A DNA stretch of 64,000 nt from Autumnicola patrickiae (GCF_031846525.1 NZ_JAVRHM010000006.1:62001-126000), one strand, 5' to 3'. Numbered from the stretch's first letter, positions 36,042 through 44,691 are shown. Made by a program: numbers and translations. The notes: generated by a model not told the origin, from the sequence alone.

Positions 36042-36963
36042 TCTGGGTAACTGTTTTAATAAAAATATCGTTTACTGAAGGTATCACTTCCACGAAGTGG
36101 TTAATTTTCCCTTTGGTAAGAAGGTATTGCAATAATTGATTTGGAGATTCTGAATCTTTTAACTGCACACTTACTTTAAGATCATCATTAATGCTTTTGA
36201 ACTGTGCTTTTCCCAAGGTAAACTTCTCCTGAAGCTCTGCAAGTAAAGCAGCTTCATCTAAGGTCTCCACTCCAATTTCGTAAGTATTAGCCTTATACTC
36301 CTTCTTAATGTCTGATACCTTTCCATCGAGCAATTTATTAGATTTATTTATTAACGCCATATAATCACATAGCTCCTCGACACTTTCCATCCTGTGGGTT
36401 GAAAACAAAATAGTTGCCCCTTCTTCTTTTAGCTGAAGAATTTCCCGTTTTATTATTCCGGCATTTACGGGATCAAATCCACTGAAAGGTTCATCAAAAA
36501 TCAACAATTTCGGGTTGTGCAGTACAGTAATAACAAATTGTACTTTTTGTGCCATTCCTTTGGATAACTCCTGAATCCTTTTATCCCACCATGAAGTGAT
36601 TTCAAGTTTTTCAAACCAGAAATCGAGTCGTTTTTTTGCTTCAGCTTTAGATAAACCTTTTAACCTTGCAAGGTAAAGTGCCTGCTCCCCTACTTTCATA
36701 GATTTATAGAGTCCACGTTCCTCCGGAAGGTAACCTATATGCACGATATCATCTGGATGCAGCGGCTTTCCGTCCAGGTAAACCTTTCCTTCATCTGGCA
36801 TTGTAATCTGATTGATAATCCTGAGAAGTGTGGTTTTTCCAGCTCCATTAGGTCCTAGAAGACCAAAGACACTTCCTCTTGGTATACTGATTGAAACATT
36901 ATTAAGTGCAGTGAATTTCCCGAAGTGTTTGTAGATATTTTCGGCCACCAAAAGATTATCCAT
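36034..36963 (-). CDS. ABC exporter ATP-binding protein (NatA-like)
   Basis: A 309-residue ATPase. Walker A GPNGAGKTT, a Q-loop in YLPEERGLY, signature LSKGMAQKVQFV (LSKGM form typical of this exporter group), Walker B LLIFDEPFSGFDP and switch His in FSTHRM; a C-terminal DUF4162-type region follows. The ATG at 36963 is used because homologous sequence begins at MDNLLVAENI; the longer frame to 37059 runs through a leader and into the preceding terminator. It is the first gene of the five-gene operon that ends with the sigma-54-type regulator. Confidence 0.94.
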   Translation of the reverse strand: MDNLLVAENIYKHFGKFTALNNVSISIPRGSVFGLLGPNGAGKTTLLRIINQITMPDEGKVYLDGKPLHPDDIVHIGYLPEERGLYKSMKVGEQALYLARLKGLSKAEAKKRLDFWFEKLEITSWWDKRIQELSKGMAQKVQFVITVLHNPKLLIFDEPFSGFDPVNAGIIKREILQLKEEGATILFSTHRMESVEELCDYMALINKSNKLLDGKVSDIKKEYKANTYEIGVETLDEAALLAELQEKFTLGKAQFKSINDDLKVSVQLKDSESPNQLLQYLLTKGKINHFVEVIPSVNDIFIKTVTQNA

Positions 36964-37052
36964 AGAGAAAAATTCCAGATTAGGTAAATATATAGAAAAT
37001 TGCCAGAGCGTTCTTTGCATTAAGAACTTTTTATATTTACATAAGGTCCTTA

Positions 37053-37088
37053 AAAACAAAACCCACCCTTAATAAAATTAAGGATGGG
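37053..37088 (-). terminator. Terminator of grpE-dnaJ
   Basis: On the minus strand CCCATCCTTAAT pairs with ATTAAGGGTGGG around a three-base loop (one mismatch), followed by TTTTGTTTTT. Confidence 0.85.
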
Positions 37089-37173
37089 AAAAAAATTGCT
37101 ATGAAAAAGAAAAATTATCACTAAAAGACTTAGTGATACTCAAATATATAAAAATTTTCTTAAAACTCCTGCA

Positions 37174-38298
37174 TTAAGAAAACATATCTTTAACTTTTTC
37201 AAAAAATGATTTATCGTTTTTCTCTGGATTAGGCTGGAAATTTTCATCATTAGCCATTCTTTCAAAGAATTCTTTCTGTTCTTTATTTAAAGTTTTGGGC
37301 GTCCAAACGTTAACATGAACCAAAAGGTCTCCTTTACCGTAGCCATTTAGATTCGAAATTCCTTTACCTCTAAGACGCAGGATTTTTCCAGATTGAACTC
37401 CTTCTTCTACTTTGATTCTCACTTTGCCCGAAACAGTATCTATTTCCCTGGAACTACCAAGAGCAGCTTCAGAGTAACTTATATAAAGATCGTAGTGCAG
37501 GTTGTCGCCTTCCCTTTGTAAGGTTGAATGTTCCTTTTCTTCGATGGCAACAAGAAGGTCTCCCGGAATTCCATTGCCCGGTGCGTCATTTCCCTTTCCG
37601 GCAACTTTTAACTGCATACCATCCTCAACACCTGCCGGTATCTTAATGGAAACAGTCTCTTCTTTTGTAATTAGTCCATGAGCATCGGCATCTGCAGGCT
37701 TTTGATCAATAATCTGCCCACTACCACCACACGTGGTACACGGGGAAGCAGTTTGCATTCTCCCCAAAATAGTATTAGTTACCCGTGTAACCTGACCTGT
37801 ACCATTACAGGTACTACAGGTTTTATAGGTAGTTCCCGGTGCCTGTAATTTTCTTTTTACCTTTATTTTTTTCTCTGCACCATTGGCAATTTCTTCCAAA
37901 GTAAGAGAAACCCTAATTCTTAGATTGCTCCCCTTGGCACGTCGCTGGCCACCGCCAAATCCACCACCAAAACCGGAAAAGCCGCCGCCGCCGAAACCGC
38001 CGCCGCCAAATATATCTCCAAACTGGCTAAAGATGTCATCCATGTTCATTCCGCCGCCGCCGAAGCCGCCGCCACCTTCGAATGCCTGGTGACCAAACCT
38101 GTCATAGCGTGCTCTTTTTTCTTCGTTTCCTAAAACTTCATATGCTTCAGCTGCTTTCTTAAACATATCCTCGGCTTTGGAATCCCCGGGATTTTTATCC
38201 GGGTGATGCTTTATAGCCATCTTGCGATATGCTTTCTTTATTTCAGCAGCAGAAGCTCCTTTGCTTATGCCTAATATCTCGTAATAATCCTCTTTCAT
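37174..38298 (-). CDS. dnaJ: Chaperone DnaJ
   Basis: A 374-residue type I J-protein, co-chaperone of DnaK. The J domain carries HPD (IKHHPDKNPGD), then a Gly/Phe-rich region of unusual Gly content (GGGFGGGGFSGFGGGFGG), a zinc-binding region with CSTCNGTGQV and CTTCGGSGQI, and the C-terminal substrate-binding beta domains. Only two of the usual four CxxCxGxG repeats are apparent (CSTCNGTG and CTTCGGSG), the shortened zinc region common in Flavobacteriia. It is 32 bp downstream of grpE. dnaK is not in the window. Confidence 0.95.
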   Translation of the reverse strand: MKEDYYEILGISKGASAAEIKKAYRKMAIKHHPDKNPGDSKAEDMFKKAAEAYEVLGNEEKRARYDRFGHQAFEGGGGFGGGGMNMDDIFSQFGDIFGGGGFGGGGFSGFGGGFGGGQRRAKGSNLRIRVSLTLEEIANGAEKKIKVKRKLQAPGTTYKTCSTCNGTGQVTRVTNTILGRMQTASPCTTCGGSGQIIDQKPADADAHGLITKEETVSIKIPAGVEDGMQLKVAGKGNDAPGNGIPGDLLVAIEEKEHSTLQREGDNLHYDLYISYSEAALGSSREIDTVSGKVRIKVEEGVQSGKILRLRGKGISNLNGYGKGDLLVHVNVWTPKTLNKEQKEFFERMANDENFQPNPEKNDKSFFEKVKDMFS

Positions 38299-38330
38299 GG
38301 TGTCTTTTTGCGGTTCAAAAAAAAGTTGCT

Positions 38331-38927
38331 CTACTTACCGGTAACTACTTTTGGATAACGAATAATACGCTCTCCAAGTTTATAGCCCCTTTCTACAACA
38401 TCTACTATTTTCCCTTTTAAATCTTCAGAAGGTGCAGGAATTTGGGTAATAGCTTCATGAATATCTGCATCAAAGGTTTCCCCTTCTTCAACATTCATTG
38501 GCTCCAAACCTTTGCTCCTTAGGGTTTCCCTAAATTTATTATGAATAAGTTCAACTCCCTGGAGAAGGTTTTTATCTTCAGTTTTCCGGATCTCGTTCAA
38601 GGCACGATCAAAATCGTCCAATACCGGCAACATAGCTGACATTACTTCCTGATTGGCAGTCTTAAATAATTCCAGCCGCTCTTTGGACGTACGCCTCTTA
38701 TAGTTTTCAAATTCAGCAAAAAGGCGAAGAAATTTATCTTTTTCTTTTTGAACTTCTTCTTTTAATAATTCCGTTTCCGAAAGGCCAAATTCAGAATCAT
38801 CCTCTGCATCATCATTATTAGCTTCACTTTCTTCCACCTCTTCTATTGCCTCGTCGATGATATCCTCTATTTTATCTTTAACAGATTTCTCTTCTGCTTT
38901 AGCTTTATTATCGTTCTTCTTACTCAT
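38331..38927 (-). CDS. grpE: Nucleotide exchange factor GrpE
   Basis: A 198-residue GrpE, which releases ADP from DnaK. An acidic disordered N-terminus (EEVEESEANNDDAEDD) precedes the long coiled-coil helix (KEKDKFLRLFAEFENYKRRTSKE) and the C-terminal beta domain with the signature TFDADIHEAITQIP and VVERGYKLGERIIRYPKVVV-like ending. It starts the grpE-dnaJ operon, behind a TACTTTTG promoter box. Confidence 0.96.
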   Translation of the reverse strand: MSKKNDNKAKAEEKSVKDKIEDIIDEAIEEVEESEANNDDAEDDSEFGLSETELLKEEVQKEKDKFLRLFAEFENYKRRTSKERLELFKTANQEVMSAMLPVLDDFDRALNEIRKTEDKNLLQGVELIHNKFRETLRSKGLEPMNVEEGETFDADIHEAITQIPAPSEDLKGKIVDVVERGYKLGERIIRYPKVVTGK

Positions 38928-38958
38928 GTGTTTGCATTTTTAACTATCCACTATGGGA

Positions 38959-38966
38959 CAAAAGTA
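38959..38966 (-). promoter_or_regulatory. grpE-dnaJ -7 box (TACTTTTG)
   Basis: CAAAAGTA on the plus strand, a TAnnTTTG box 32 nt upstream of the grpE ATG. Confidence 0.7.
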
Positions 38967-39046
38967 TTGCCAATTATAGCGAAATGTCAAAATGTCATCA
39001 GATAGATTTTAATAATAATTTGTGAATAACGTATTGATCTTATTCA

Positions 39047-39054
39047 TACTTTCG
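39047..39054 (+). promoter_or_regulatory. -7-like box TACTTTCG
   Basis: A TAnnTTCG variant 34 nt upstream of the YceI ATG; it also rules out the earlier possible start at 39022. Confidence 0.5.
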
Positions 39055-39087
39055 CAGCTTAACAAAAAATCAAAAACAGGTATTAGT

Positions 39088-39759
39088 ATGAAAACTAATT
39101 TTTTAAACACATTTGTTTTCGCATTCCTTGCTTTATCAATAGTAGGATGTAAAAATGAAAAAAACAACGAAGTTGAAGTAAGTGAAGCTAAAGAAGCTGC
39201 AGTTGCTCAGGGTGAAGTTGTGGAATATAAAGTAGATACTTCTGCGACAGTTATCGAATGGGCGGGATCTAAACCAACTGGAACCCACACTGGAACAATT
39301 AAGGTTTCTGAAGGAACTTTTTCTGCAAACGACTCTATAGTAGAAAGCGGAAATTTTACAATCGATATGGTAACTATTGATGTTACAGATCTTGAAGGTG
39401 AAGATAAAGAAAATCTTGAAGCACACCTTAAAGGTACTGTTGAAGGTAAAGAAGGAGATTTCTTTAATATCCTGAAGTATCCTGAAGCTACATTTGAGGT
39501 AACAGGTATTTCTGAAAAAGACGGTCAAAAAATGATGGAAGGTAACCTTACTATTAAGGAAGAAACTAAAAACATTTCTTTTCCTGTAAGCATTAACCGT
39601 TCTGGGGACGAAATTGAAATTACCAGCGAAACTTTTACAATTGACAGAACTGACTGGAGTGTAAACTACGGATCAAAATCTGTATTTGACAATTTAGGTG
39701 ACAATTTTGTAAGTGACGATATCGAACTTAAGATCGAACTTAAAGCTACAAAAGCTTAA
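39088..39759 (+). CDS. YceI-family lipoprotein
   Basis: A 223-residue lipoprotein with lipobox LSIVGC (signal peptide residues 1-18) and an acidic linker, then a complete YceI beta-barrel domain (ATVIEWAGSKPTGTHTGTIKV through FDRTDWSVNYGSKSVFDNLGD-like ending, here FTIDRTDWSVNYGS). YceI proteins bind long isoprenoid or amphiphilic lipids in a lipocalin-like pocket. The start at 39088 is set by the signal peptide and the promoter box upstream. A strong terminator follows, so it is monocistronic. Confidence 0.9.
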   Translation: MKTNFLNTFVFAFLALSIVGCKNEKNNEVEVSEAKEAAVAQGEVVEYKVDTSATVIEWAGSKPTGTHTGTIKVSEGTFSANDSIVESGNFTIDMVTIDVTDLEGEDKENLEAHLKGTVEGKEGDFFNILKYPEATFEVTGISEKDGQKMMEGNLTIKEETKNISFPVSINRSGDEIEITSETFTIDRTDWSVNYGSKSVFDNLGDNFVSDDIELKIELKATKA

Positions 39760-39789
39760 TCAAAAGTTTTCAAACTTTAATAGGATCAG

Positions 39790-39816
39790 AAAAGCTGCCG
39801 TTTGGCAGCTTTTTTA
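39790..39816 (+). terminator. Terminator of the YceI gene
   Basis: AAAGCTGCC and GGCAGCTTT form a stem with a four-base loop, followed by a T run. Confidence 0.9.
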
Positions 39817-39869
39817 TTTCCCTACAATTCGATTTATTTCATTTTAAAGGAGATGGTTAGCATTTAGTA

Positions 39870-40772
39870 TTACAACAAATCTTCCAGGGCTTTGGATAAA
39901 TGTGCATATTTAAAAGTATACCCAGTGCTTTCAATTTTCTTATTACTTACCAACTGGCTCGAAAGAACAATCGTAGACATTTCCCCTAAGACTGTTTGTA
40001 AAACAAATGCTGGCACATTTGGCAACCAAACAGATTTATCCATATGCTTTGCCACACACTTAACCAGTTCTTTATTCGTCACTGGATTAGGCGCCACAGC
40101 ATTATAAGTACCCGCAAGTTCATTTTCCAGCGTATGTACAAAAATTTGAGCAAGATCCTCAATATGTATCCAGGACTGCCATTGCTTTCCGCTTCCCAAA
40201 GGAGAACCAACGTTAAATCCTACAGGATCTTTAAGCTTTTGTAGAATTCCGCCTTTTGGCGCCAGGACAAGACCTATCCTAATTTTAGTAACATCAATAC
40301 CTATATCCTGAAAATTATTAACAGCACTTTCCCATTTTACCACAACCTTTCCCACAAAAGAATCATCTATTCCATCATCGTCTTCAAAATAAAGCTTCTC
40401 AAGAGAACTGGGATAAATACCTATTGCACTGGCAGAAATAAATTGTTCTATAGAGTGATCGCTATGCGATAAAGTATCGAAAAGTAATTTTGCAGTCTCT
40501 GTTCTACTCTCAATTATTTCCCGTTTATATTCTTTTGTCCAACGCTTGGCAATACTTGCCCCTACCAGGTTTATTATTGCATTAACTCCATCAAGGCTGG
40601 CAAGATCAATATTATCCTCCTTTGGATTCCAGTAGAAACCTTTATAATTTTTCTTCTTCTCTATTTTTGACCTGCTTGTAGTAAGATAGTGCACATCAAT
40701 TCCCTTCTCATGGCATAAATTAGTTACATGCGAACCAATTAAACCTGTTGCTCCTGTAATTAAAACCCGCAT
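39870..40772 (-). CDS. TIGR01777-family NAD(P)-binding epimerase-like protein
   Basis: A 300-residue extended short-chain dehydrogenase-like protein (YfcH/SULA group). The Rossmann motif GATGLIGSH is at the N-terminus; the family signature GASIAKRWTKEYK and the central SASAIGIYP are visible, as is the C-terminal DUF1731 region (PNVPAFVLQTVLGEMSTIVLSSQ, shown for position). The ATG at 40772 is preferred to one at 40796 because the fold begins at MRVLITG. The catalytic role is not known. It precedes no obvious partner; mnmD lies upstream on the same strand. Confidence 0.9.
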   Translation of the reverse strand: MRVLITGATGLIGSHVTNLCHEKGIDVHYLTTSRSKIEKKKNYKGFYWNPKEDNIDLASLDGVNAIINLVGASIAKRWTKEYKREIIESRTETAKLLFDTLSHSDHSIEQFISASAIGIYPSSLEKLYFEDDDGIDDSFVGKVVVKWESAVNNFQDIGIDVTKIRIGLVLAPKGGILQKLKDPVGFNVGSPLGSGKQWQSWIHIEDLAQIFVHTLENELAGTYNAVAPNPVTNKELVKCVAKHMDKSVWLPNVPAFVLQTVLGEMSTIVLSSQLVSNKKIESTGYTFKYAHLSKALEDLL

Positions 40773-40838
40773 CTTTTTTCTTTTTAAGGTACACACTGTA
40801 AGGGAGTGAAACTAAAATTACAGGAGGTTTAACAAGAA

Positions 40839-41519
40839 CTATATATGTTTTTTAACTGCTCTTAACATTTCGCGTTTCCCAGGAGGCCCGGGCAATCTCT
40901 CCACAGTAAAACCTACTGCCTGCATTGCCCGCCTCACACTACCTTTGGCTGCATAAGTTACCAATACTCCCCCGGGAAGTAAAGCTTCAAACATTTTCTT
41001 AAAAACATCTTCCGTCCATAGTTCCGGCTGTACCCTTGCCCCAAAAGCATCAAAATAAATAAGATGCCAGGTATTCTTTTCGCTTATATCTTCGAATTTC
41101 TTCTTTTGTTTTTTCAGAAGAAAATTTTCTGAAATTGCTGTTTCTTCTTCCCACGATCTTTTATGCATCTCCAGCAAAACAGCTTTTTTATCTTCTGCGG
41201 AAAGCACCTCAGCATAATTAAGTTTCTCAATTTCTGAAGCTTCTACCGGAAAAGCCTCCACTCCCGTGTAATTTATTTTTTTCTGAATTCGCTCTAACTG
41301 AAGAAAAGTTATAAATGCATTTAACCCTGTACCAAAACCAATTTCAAGAATTCTAATATTTTTAAAATTATTTTGTTCTACATAATAATTAAGCCCCATC
41401 TCAATAAAAACATGTTGTGCTTCCTGAACAGCACCATGTTTAGAGTGATATTGTTCATTCCATTGCGGTAAATGAATGGTAACCGAACCGTCGCCGGTTG
41501 TAATAATTTTTCGTTCCAA
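40839..41519 (-). CDS. mnmD: tRNA 5-methylaminomethyl-2-thiouridine methyltransferase MnmD
   Basis: A 226-residue stand-alone MnmD that performs the last methylation in forming mnm5s2U34 in tRNA; in E. coli this domain is fused to the FAD-dependent MnmC oxidase. Visible are the N-terminal GDGSVTIHLPQWNEQYHSKHGA, the SAM-binding ILEIGFGTGLNAF, and the late DAFGARVQPELWT and PPGKREMLRA. The start appears to be TTG at 41519; no ATG fits the conserved N-terminus. It probably shares a transcript with the DUF4920 gene 44 bp upstream. Confidence 0.9.
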   Translation of the reverse strand: MERKIITTGDGSVTIHLPQWNEQYHSKHGAVQEAQHVFIEMGLNYYVEQNNFKNIRILEIGFGTGLNAFITFLQLERIQKKINYTGVEAFPVEASEIEKLNYAEVLSAEDKKAVLLEMHKRSWEEETAISENFLLKKQKKKFEDISEKNTWHLIYFDAFGARVQPELWTEDVFKKMFEALLPGGVLVTYAAKGSVRRAMQAVGFTVERLPGPPGKREMLRAVKKHI

Positions 41520-41563
41520 ACTACTTTTGTTCTATTAAAACCCCATCAGCAAGAAAAGACATT

Positions 41564-42028
41564 CTATGCTCCGGTTCTGTTATCGCTGCAATTTTCAGCT
41601 TCAGATTTACCTGCATCTTCAGCATAATGTTTTAATTCCTGCACAGGAACTTCAGTGATATATGCTTTCCCCTGTACGATCACTTCTTCATTTACAAGAT
41701 CCTTTGGAACAAAAAATCCGTAGTCGCGAAATTTTACCATTATCTCTTCCCCTTCAGCTAAATCCAGCTTCATCCAACAACCTTTCTTTTTGCATACGCT
41801 GTTGACATCCGTATTGAAAGTTACATCCACACTATCCCCAACTGCCAGATTTTCATAAAGCTGCCTCATTTTAATCCTATCTATACTTTCTTCTACAGCT
41901 ACTTCACCACCAAATGAGGAATAGCTTTTTTCTTCCTGCTTTGCTGCTATTTGTGGCTCTTGTTTGTCTTGGCTTTTGCAGGAAAACAGGACCAGCATTA
42001 AGGCAATTGTTATCGCATTTCTTTTCAT
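41564..42028 (-). CDS. DUF4920 lipoprotein
   Basis: A 154-residue lipoprotein (signal peptide MKRNAITIALMLVLFSCKS with the lipidated Cys at 17). The domain SSFGGEVAVEESIDRIKMRQLYENL and VCKKKGCWMKL matches DUF4920, a Bacteroidota family of OB-like fold and unknown function; the two Cys in VCKKKGCW could bind metal or form a disulphide. A TAAATTTG box on the minus strand at 42062-42069 provides a promoter divergent from ilvE. Confidence 0.85.
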   Translation of the reverse strand: MKRNAITIALMLVLFSCKSQDKQEPQIAAKQEEKSYSSFGGEVAVEESIDRIKMRQLYENLAVGDSVDVTFNTDVNSVCKKKGCWMKLDLAEGEEIMVKFRDYGFFVPKDLVNEEVIVQGKAYITEVPVQELKHYAEDAGKSEAENCSDNRTGA

Positions 42029-42061
42029 CCTCTATCAGTTAATAAAAATCTTCTTATGAAT

Positions 42062-42069
42062 CAAATTTA
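42062..42069 (-). promoter_or_regulatory. -7 box of the DUF4920-mnmD unit (TAAATTTG)
   Basis: CAAATTTA on the plus strand, 34 nt upstream of the DUF4920 ATG. Confidence 0.65.
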
Positions 42070-42105
42070 CCAAAAGTTTAGATTTTGATTCTGTTTTAAT
42101 TTGGG

Positions 42106-42113
42106 TAAATTTG
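42106..42113 (+). promoter_or_regulatory. ilvE -7 box (TAAATTTG)
   Basis: A TAnnTTTG box 20 nt upstream of the ATG at 42134, excluding the earlier TTG at 42101 as start. It is only 36 nt from the divergent box. Confidence 0.75.
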
Positions 42114-42133
42114 TTGGTCAAAATATAGATACT

Positions 42134-43201
42134 ATGAAAACCAGCACTAATCCTGTGGATATACAAAAAGCCCCAACTTCTAAGATTGAAAATGTAGATT
42201 TTAATAATCTCGCTTTTGGACAGGTCTTTACAGATCACATGATGATTTGTGACTACAAAGATGGTGCATGGCAAACTCCTAAAATTCAACCTTACGGCCC
42301 GTTGGAAATGGATCCTTCTGCCAAAGTCTTTCATTATGGTCAGGCTGTTTTTGAAGGAATGAAAGCTTTTAAGGATGAAGATGATCAAATCTGGCTTTTT
42401 AGACCAGAAGATAATTTTGAGCGTATAAATAAATCCAGCGAACGTCTTGCTATTCCAGCTTTCCCAAAAGAATTTTTCTTTTCCGGAATGGAGGAGTTGC
42501 TCAAACTGGAAAAAGACTGGATCAAGAAAGGTTTTGGAAATTCTTTGTATATCCGTCCGTTTGTTATTGCTACCGAAGCGGGAGTTTCTGCGGCACCAGC
42601 AAAAGAATATAAATTCATGATTATTTGTTCTCCTGCACAGGCTTATTATAGTGGTGAAGTTAGAGTACAATTTTCAGAAAAATATAGCCGTGCAGCAGAT
42701 GGCGGTGTAGGATTTGCAAAGGCTGCAGGCAATTATGCCGCCCAGTTCTATCCTACAAACCTCGCAAAAGATGAAGGTTTCCAACAGATTATCTGGACAG
42801 ATGCCAATTCCCACGAGTACCTGGAAGAGGCAGGCACCATGAATATTTTTTTTAGAGTTGGGGACAAATTAATAACTGCTCCTACTAACGACAGGATTCT
42901 TGACGGGATAACCAGAAAAAGTATCATTGCCCTGGCAAAAGAATTTAATATTGACCTTGAGGTAAGAAGGGTTTCTGTTAAGGAAATTGTGGACGCTGCA
43001 AAAAGTGGCGAATTGAAAGAAATTTTTGGTTCTGGTACTGCTACCGTAATAAATCCGATAGTTGGCTTTGGTCACGCGGGACAAAAATTCGATTTGCCAA
43101 AACTCGAAGATTCTTATGCTGGCTTCTTTAAAGATAAACTTACAAAAATACAATACAACCAGGCTGAAGATAAGTTTAACTGGAGATACCAGGTTAAATA
43201 A
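42134..43201 (+). CDS. ilvE: Branched-chain amino acid aminotransferase
   Basis: A 355-residue class IV PLP-dependent aminotransferase catalysing the last step of Leu, Ile and Val synthesis and the first of their breakdown. Signatures: HYGQAVFEGMKAF, LFRPEDNFERINKSS, the PLP-lysine region GVGFAKAAGNYAA and EYLEEAGTMNIFF, with GSGTATVINPI near the end. Length matches the longer (type II) enzymes of bacteria and eukaryotes. It is a separate unit with its own promoter and terminator. Valine breakdown through this enzyme would supply isobutyryl-CoA, the expected substrate of IcmF at 55.8 kb. Confidence 0.96.
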   Translation: MKTSTNPVDIQKAPTSKIENVDFNNLAFGQVFTDHMMICDYKDGAWQTPKIQPYGPLEMDPSAKVFHYGQAVFEGMKAFKDEDDQIWLFRPEDNFERINKSSERLAIPAFPKEFFFSGMEELLKLEKDWIKKGFGNSLYIRPFVIATEAGVSAAPAKEYKFMIICSPAQAYYSGEVRVQFSEKYSRAADGGVGFAKAAGNYAAQFYPTNLAKDEGFQQIIWTDANSHEYLEEAGTMNIFFRVGDKLITAPTNDRILDGITRKSIIALAKEFNIDLEVRRVSVKEIVDAAKSGELKEIFGSGTATVINPIVGFGHAGQKFDLPKLEDSYAGFFKDKLTKIQYNQAEDKFNWRYQVK

Positions 43202-43226
43202 ATTTCTTCAGATAATATTTAATATA

Positions 43227-43264
43227 GCAAGAGCAATTCTCATCCCGGAATTGCTCTTGTTATA
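43227..43264 (+). terminator. ilvE terminator
   Basis: AGCAAGAGCAATTC pairs with GAATTGCTCTTGTT around an eight-base loop. Confidence 0.8.
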
Positions 43265-43352
43265 TTAATCTCTTCGGAATAGCAGAAATCTGAAGATATC
43301 TTTAAAATTTATATCCCAATTTTACAAGTTTTACCTTCGGAAGAGGAAAAAG

Positions 43353-43889
43353 TTAAATTCCTTTATTCACTGAAAAATTTACCGGAATTATAAGGTTTTT
43401 ATCATACTCTGGCTTTCCTGAAGGGTTTGCACGATGAAGAATCAGGAATCCATTTTCAAAATTTTGGGCATCAAACTCCAGATTTCCCTGAAATGGAACA
43501 AAATCTTCTGTCATCCACTCCCCTTTGGCCTCTATGATGCCGGTGGCAAGCTCTTTTTGGCCATTATCGACCAAAGTGACCGGCGCGGTACCTTCAAAGA
43601 ACCAAATTCCTCTTGCTTTTCCCTCAATTTGCAGCGGAGAAGACACATTTTCATTTTCTTTAGGCTGCGCTACACTAATGAGGTTCGAAATTTGCCAATT
43701 TTCGCCCTCCTCTTTAACTGACTGCCGATAATTGTCATTTTCGGCGTTGCTTCGTGTCTTTACAGTATCTTCAATTAAAGCATTATTTTCTGAAGTTTCA
43801 GTAGAAGTTTCACCTTTCCGGTTTTCACCACATGAAAAGCAAAGTGGAATTATAATCATGAGGCTAAACAGGCTTTTTAAAGTTTTCAT
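43353..43889 (-). CDS. Gmad2-domain lipoprotein
   Basis: A 178-residue lipoprotein: signal peptide with lipidated Cys (PLCFSCGEN), a disordered linker of about 45 residues rich in T, E and N, and a C-terminal Gmad2 immunoglobulin-like domain (SPLQIEGKARGIWFFEGTAPVTLVD and WMTEDFVPF). Gmad2 domains occur in spore and cell-surface proteins and their partner is unknown. The start could be 43889 or 43898. In the linker, AENDNYRQ is encoded by a copy of the dispersed palindromic element, as with PENGNYRP in the anti-sigma-like gene at 1.7 kb. Confidence 0.85.
   Translation of the reverse strand: MKTLKSLFSLMIIIPLCFSCGENRKGETSTETSENNALIEDTVKTRSNAENDNYRQSVKEEGENWQISNLISVAQPKENENVSSPLQIEGKARGIWFFEGTAPVTLVDNGQKELATGIIEAKGEWMTEDFVPFQGNLEFDAQNFENGFLILHRANPSGKPEYDKNLIIPVNFSVNKGI
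43724..43747 (+). repeat. Dispersed near-palindromic element inside a coding region
   Basis: GCCGATAATTGTCATTTTCG closes as GCCGA/TCGGC (43724-43728 and 43741-43745). It falls in the disordered linker of the Gmad2 lipoprotein. A more degenerate resemblance lies at 43682-43706. Confidence 0.55.
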
Positions 43890-43900
43890 TTTCAGCATAC

Positions 43901-44287
43901 TTATTTTTTTAAAATTTTCTCTATATCTGGTTTAAAGTAACCGGGGCCCTTCAGCACTTTTCCATCTTCACGATAAACTGGTTTTCCATCTGCACCCAAC
44001 TTGCTCATATTGCTTAGCTGGATAGCATCAAAAACCTCTTCAATTTTATGCTGCATCCCATGTTCTATTATTGTTCCGCAGAGAATGTAGAGCATATCGC
44101 CCAGGGCATCTGCAACTTCGGTTAAATTATTATTATTGGCAGCTTCCAGGTATTCTTCGTTCTCCTCCTTCATAAGTTCAAAACGTAATCTGTTTTTAGC
44201 TTCTCCAAGATCTGCAACGGGCTTTTCATTAATCCCAAGTCCAAATGCAGTATGAAATTCTTTTACAGCCGCTATTCTTTTTTTCAT
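43901..44287 (-). CDS. MazG-like nucleotide pyrophosphohydrolase
   Basis: A 128-residue all-alpha NTP pyrophosphohydrolase-like protein (MazG/HisE superfamily). The metal-binding EExxE...ExxD pattern is visible as LMKEENEEYLEA and EVADALGDMLYI. The C-terminus SKLGADGKPVYREDGKVLKGP is typical of a subgroup of uncertain substrate (annotated variously as phosphoribosyl-ATP pyrophosphohydrolase-like). The ATG at 44287 is preferred to a TTG at 44302. It lies 11 bp upstream of the Gmad2 gene on the same strand. Confidence 0.87.
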   Translation of the reverse strand: MKKRIAAVKEFHTAFGLGINEKPVADLGEAKNRLRFELMKEENEEYLEAANNNNLTEVADALGDMLYILCGTIIEHGMQHKIEEVFDAIQLSNMSKLGADGKPVYREDGKVLKGPGYFKPDIEKILKK

Positions 44288-44351
44288 AAGATAATATTTC
44301 AATTTGCAGGTGACTACTCCGGCTTTTGAGCTTAAATAGCCATTAAAAGCT

Positions 44352-44359
44352 TAACTTTG
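44352..44359 (+). promoter_or_regulatory. -7 box TAACTTTG
   Basis: A TAnnTTTG box 17 nt upstream of the small membrane protein gene at 44377. Confidence 0.7.
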
Positions 44360-44376
44360 CCTGAAAATATACAAAA

Positions 44377-44601
44377 ATGTTTAGTACCGGACAGCTCATT
44401 TTTGCAGGCTTTTTTGTGGTAGCCTTTGTTGCCCTGATAATTTACAGTTATCGCAAAGATATTGCGCTGCATAGGAAGTATTATAAAGGAAGCATTTATG
44501 TGCTTATTGGTTTTATCGCCTTTATCGGTTTACTTTTTCTAATCAAATTATTTCTAAATGGTGATATTCCCTTTCTAAACTATATCCTACTAACGCATTA
44601 A
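44377..44601 (+). CDS. Small two-helix membrane protein
   Basis: A 74-residue protein with two membrane helices (about residues 4-24, LIFAGFFVVAFVALIIYSY, and 41-61, VLIGFIAFIGLLFLIKLFL) joined by a basic loop (RKDIALHRKYYKG). A good promoter box lies just upstream, and it is followed after 90 bp by the SRPBCC gene. The function is not recognised; such two-helix proteins are common in Flavobacteriaceae. Confidence 0.75.
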   Translation: MFSTGQLIFAGFFVVAFVALIIYSYRKDIALHRKYYKGSIYVLIGFIAFIGLLFLIKLFLNGDIPFLNYILLTH

Positions 44602-44691
44602 CTCCTTTAAACCCTTCCAGTTCTTCAGCTTCACGAATTTCGACACAACAAAGGATTTTATTTATCTTAGCATTTAATTAAACGGAATAAA

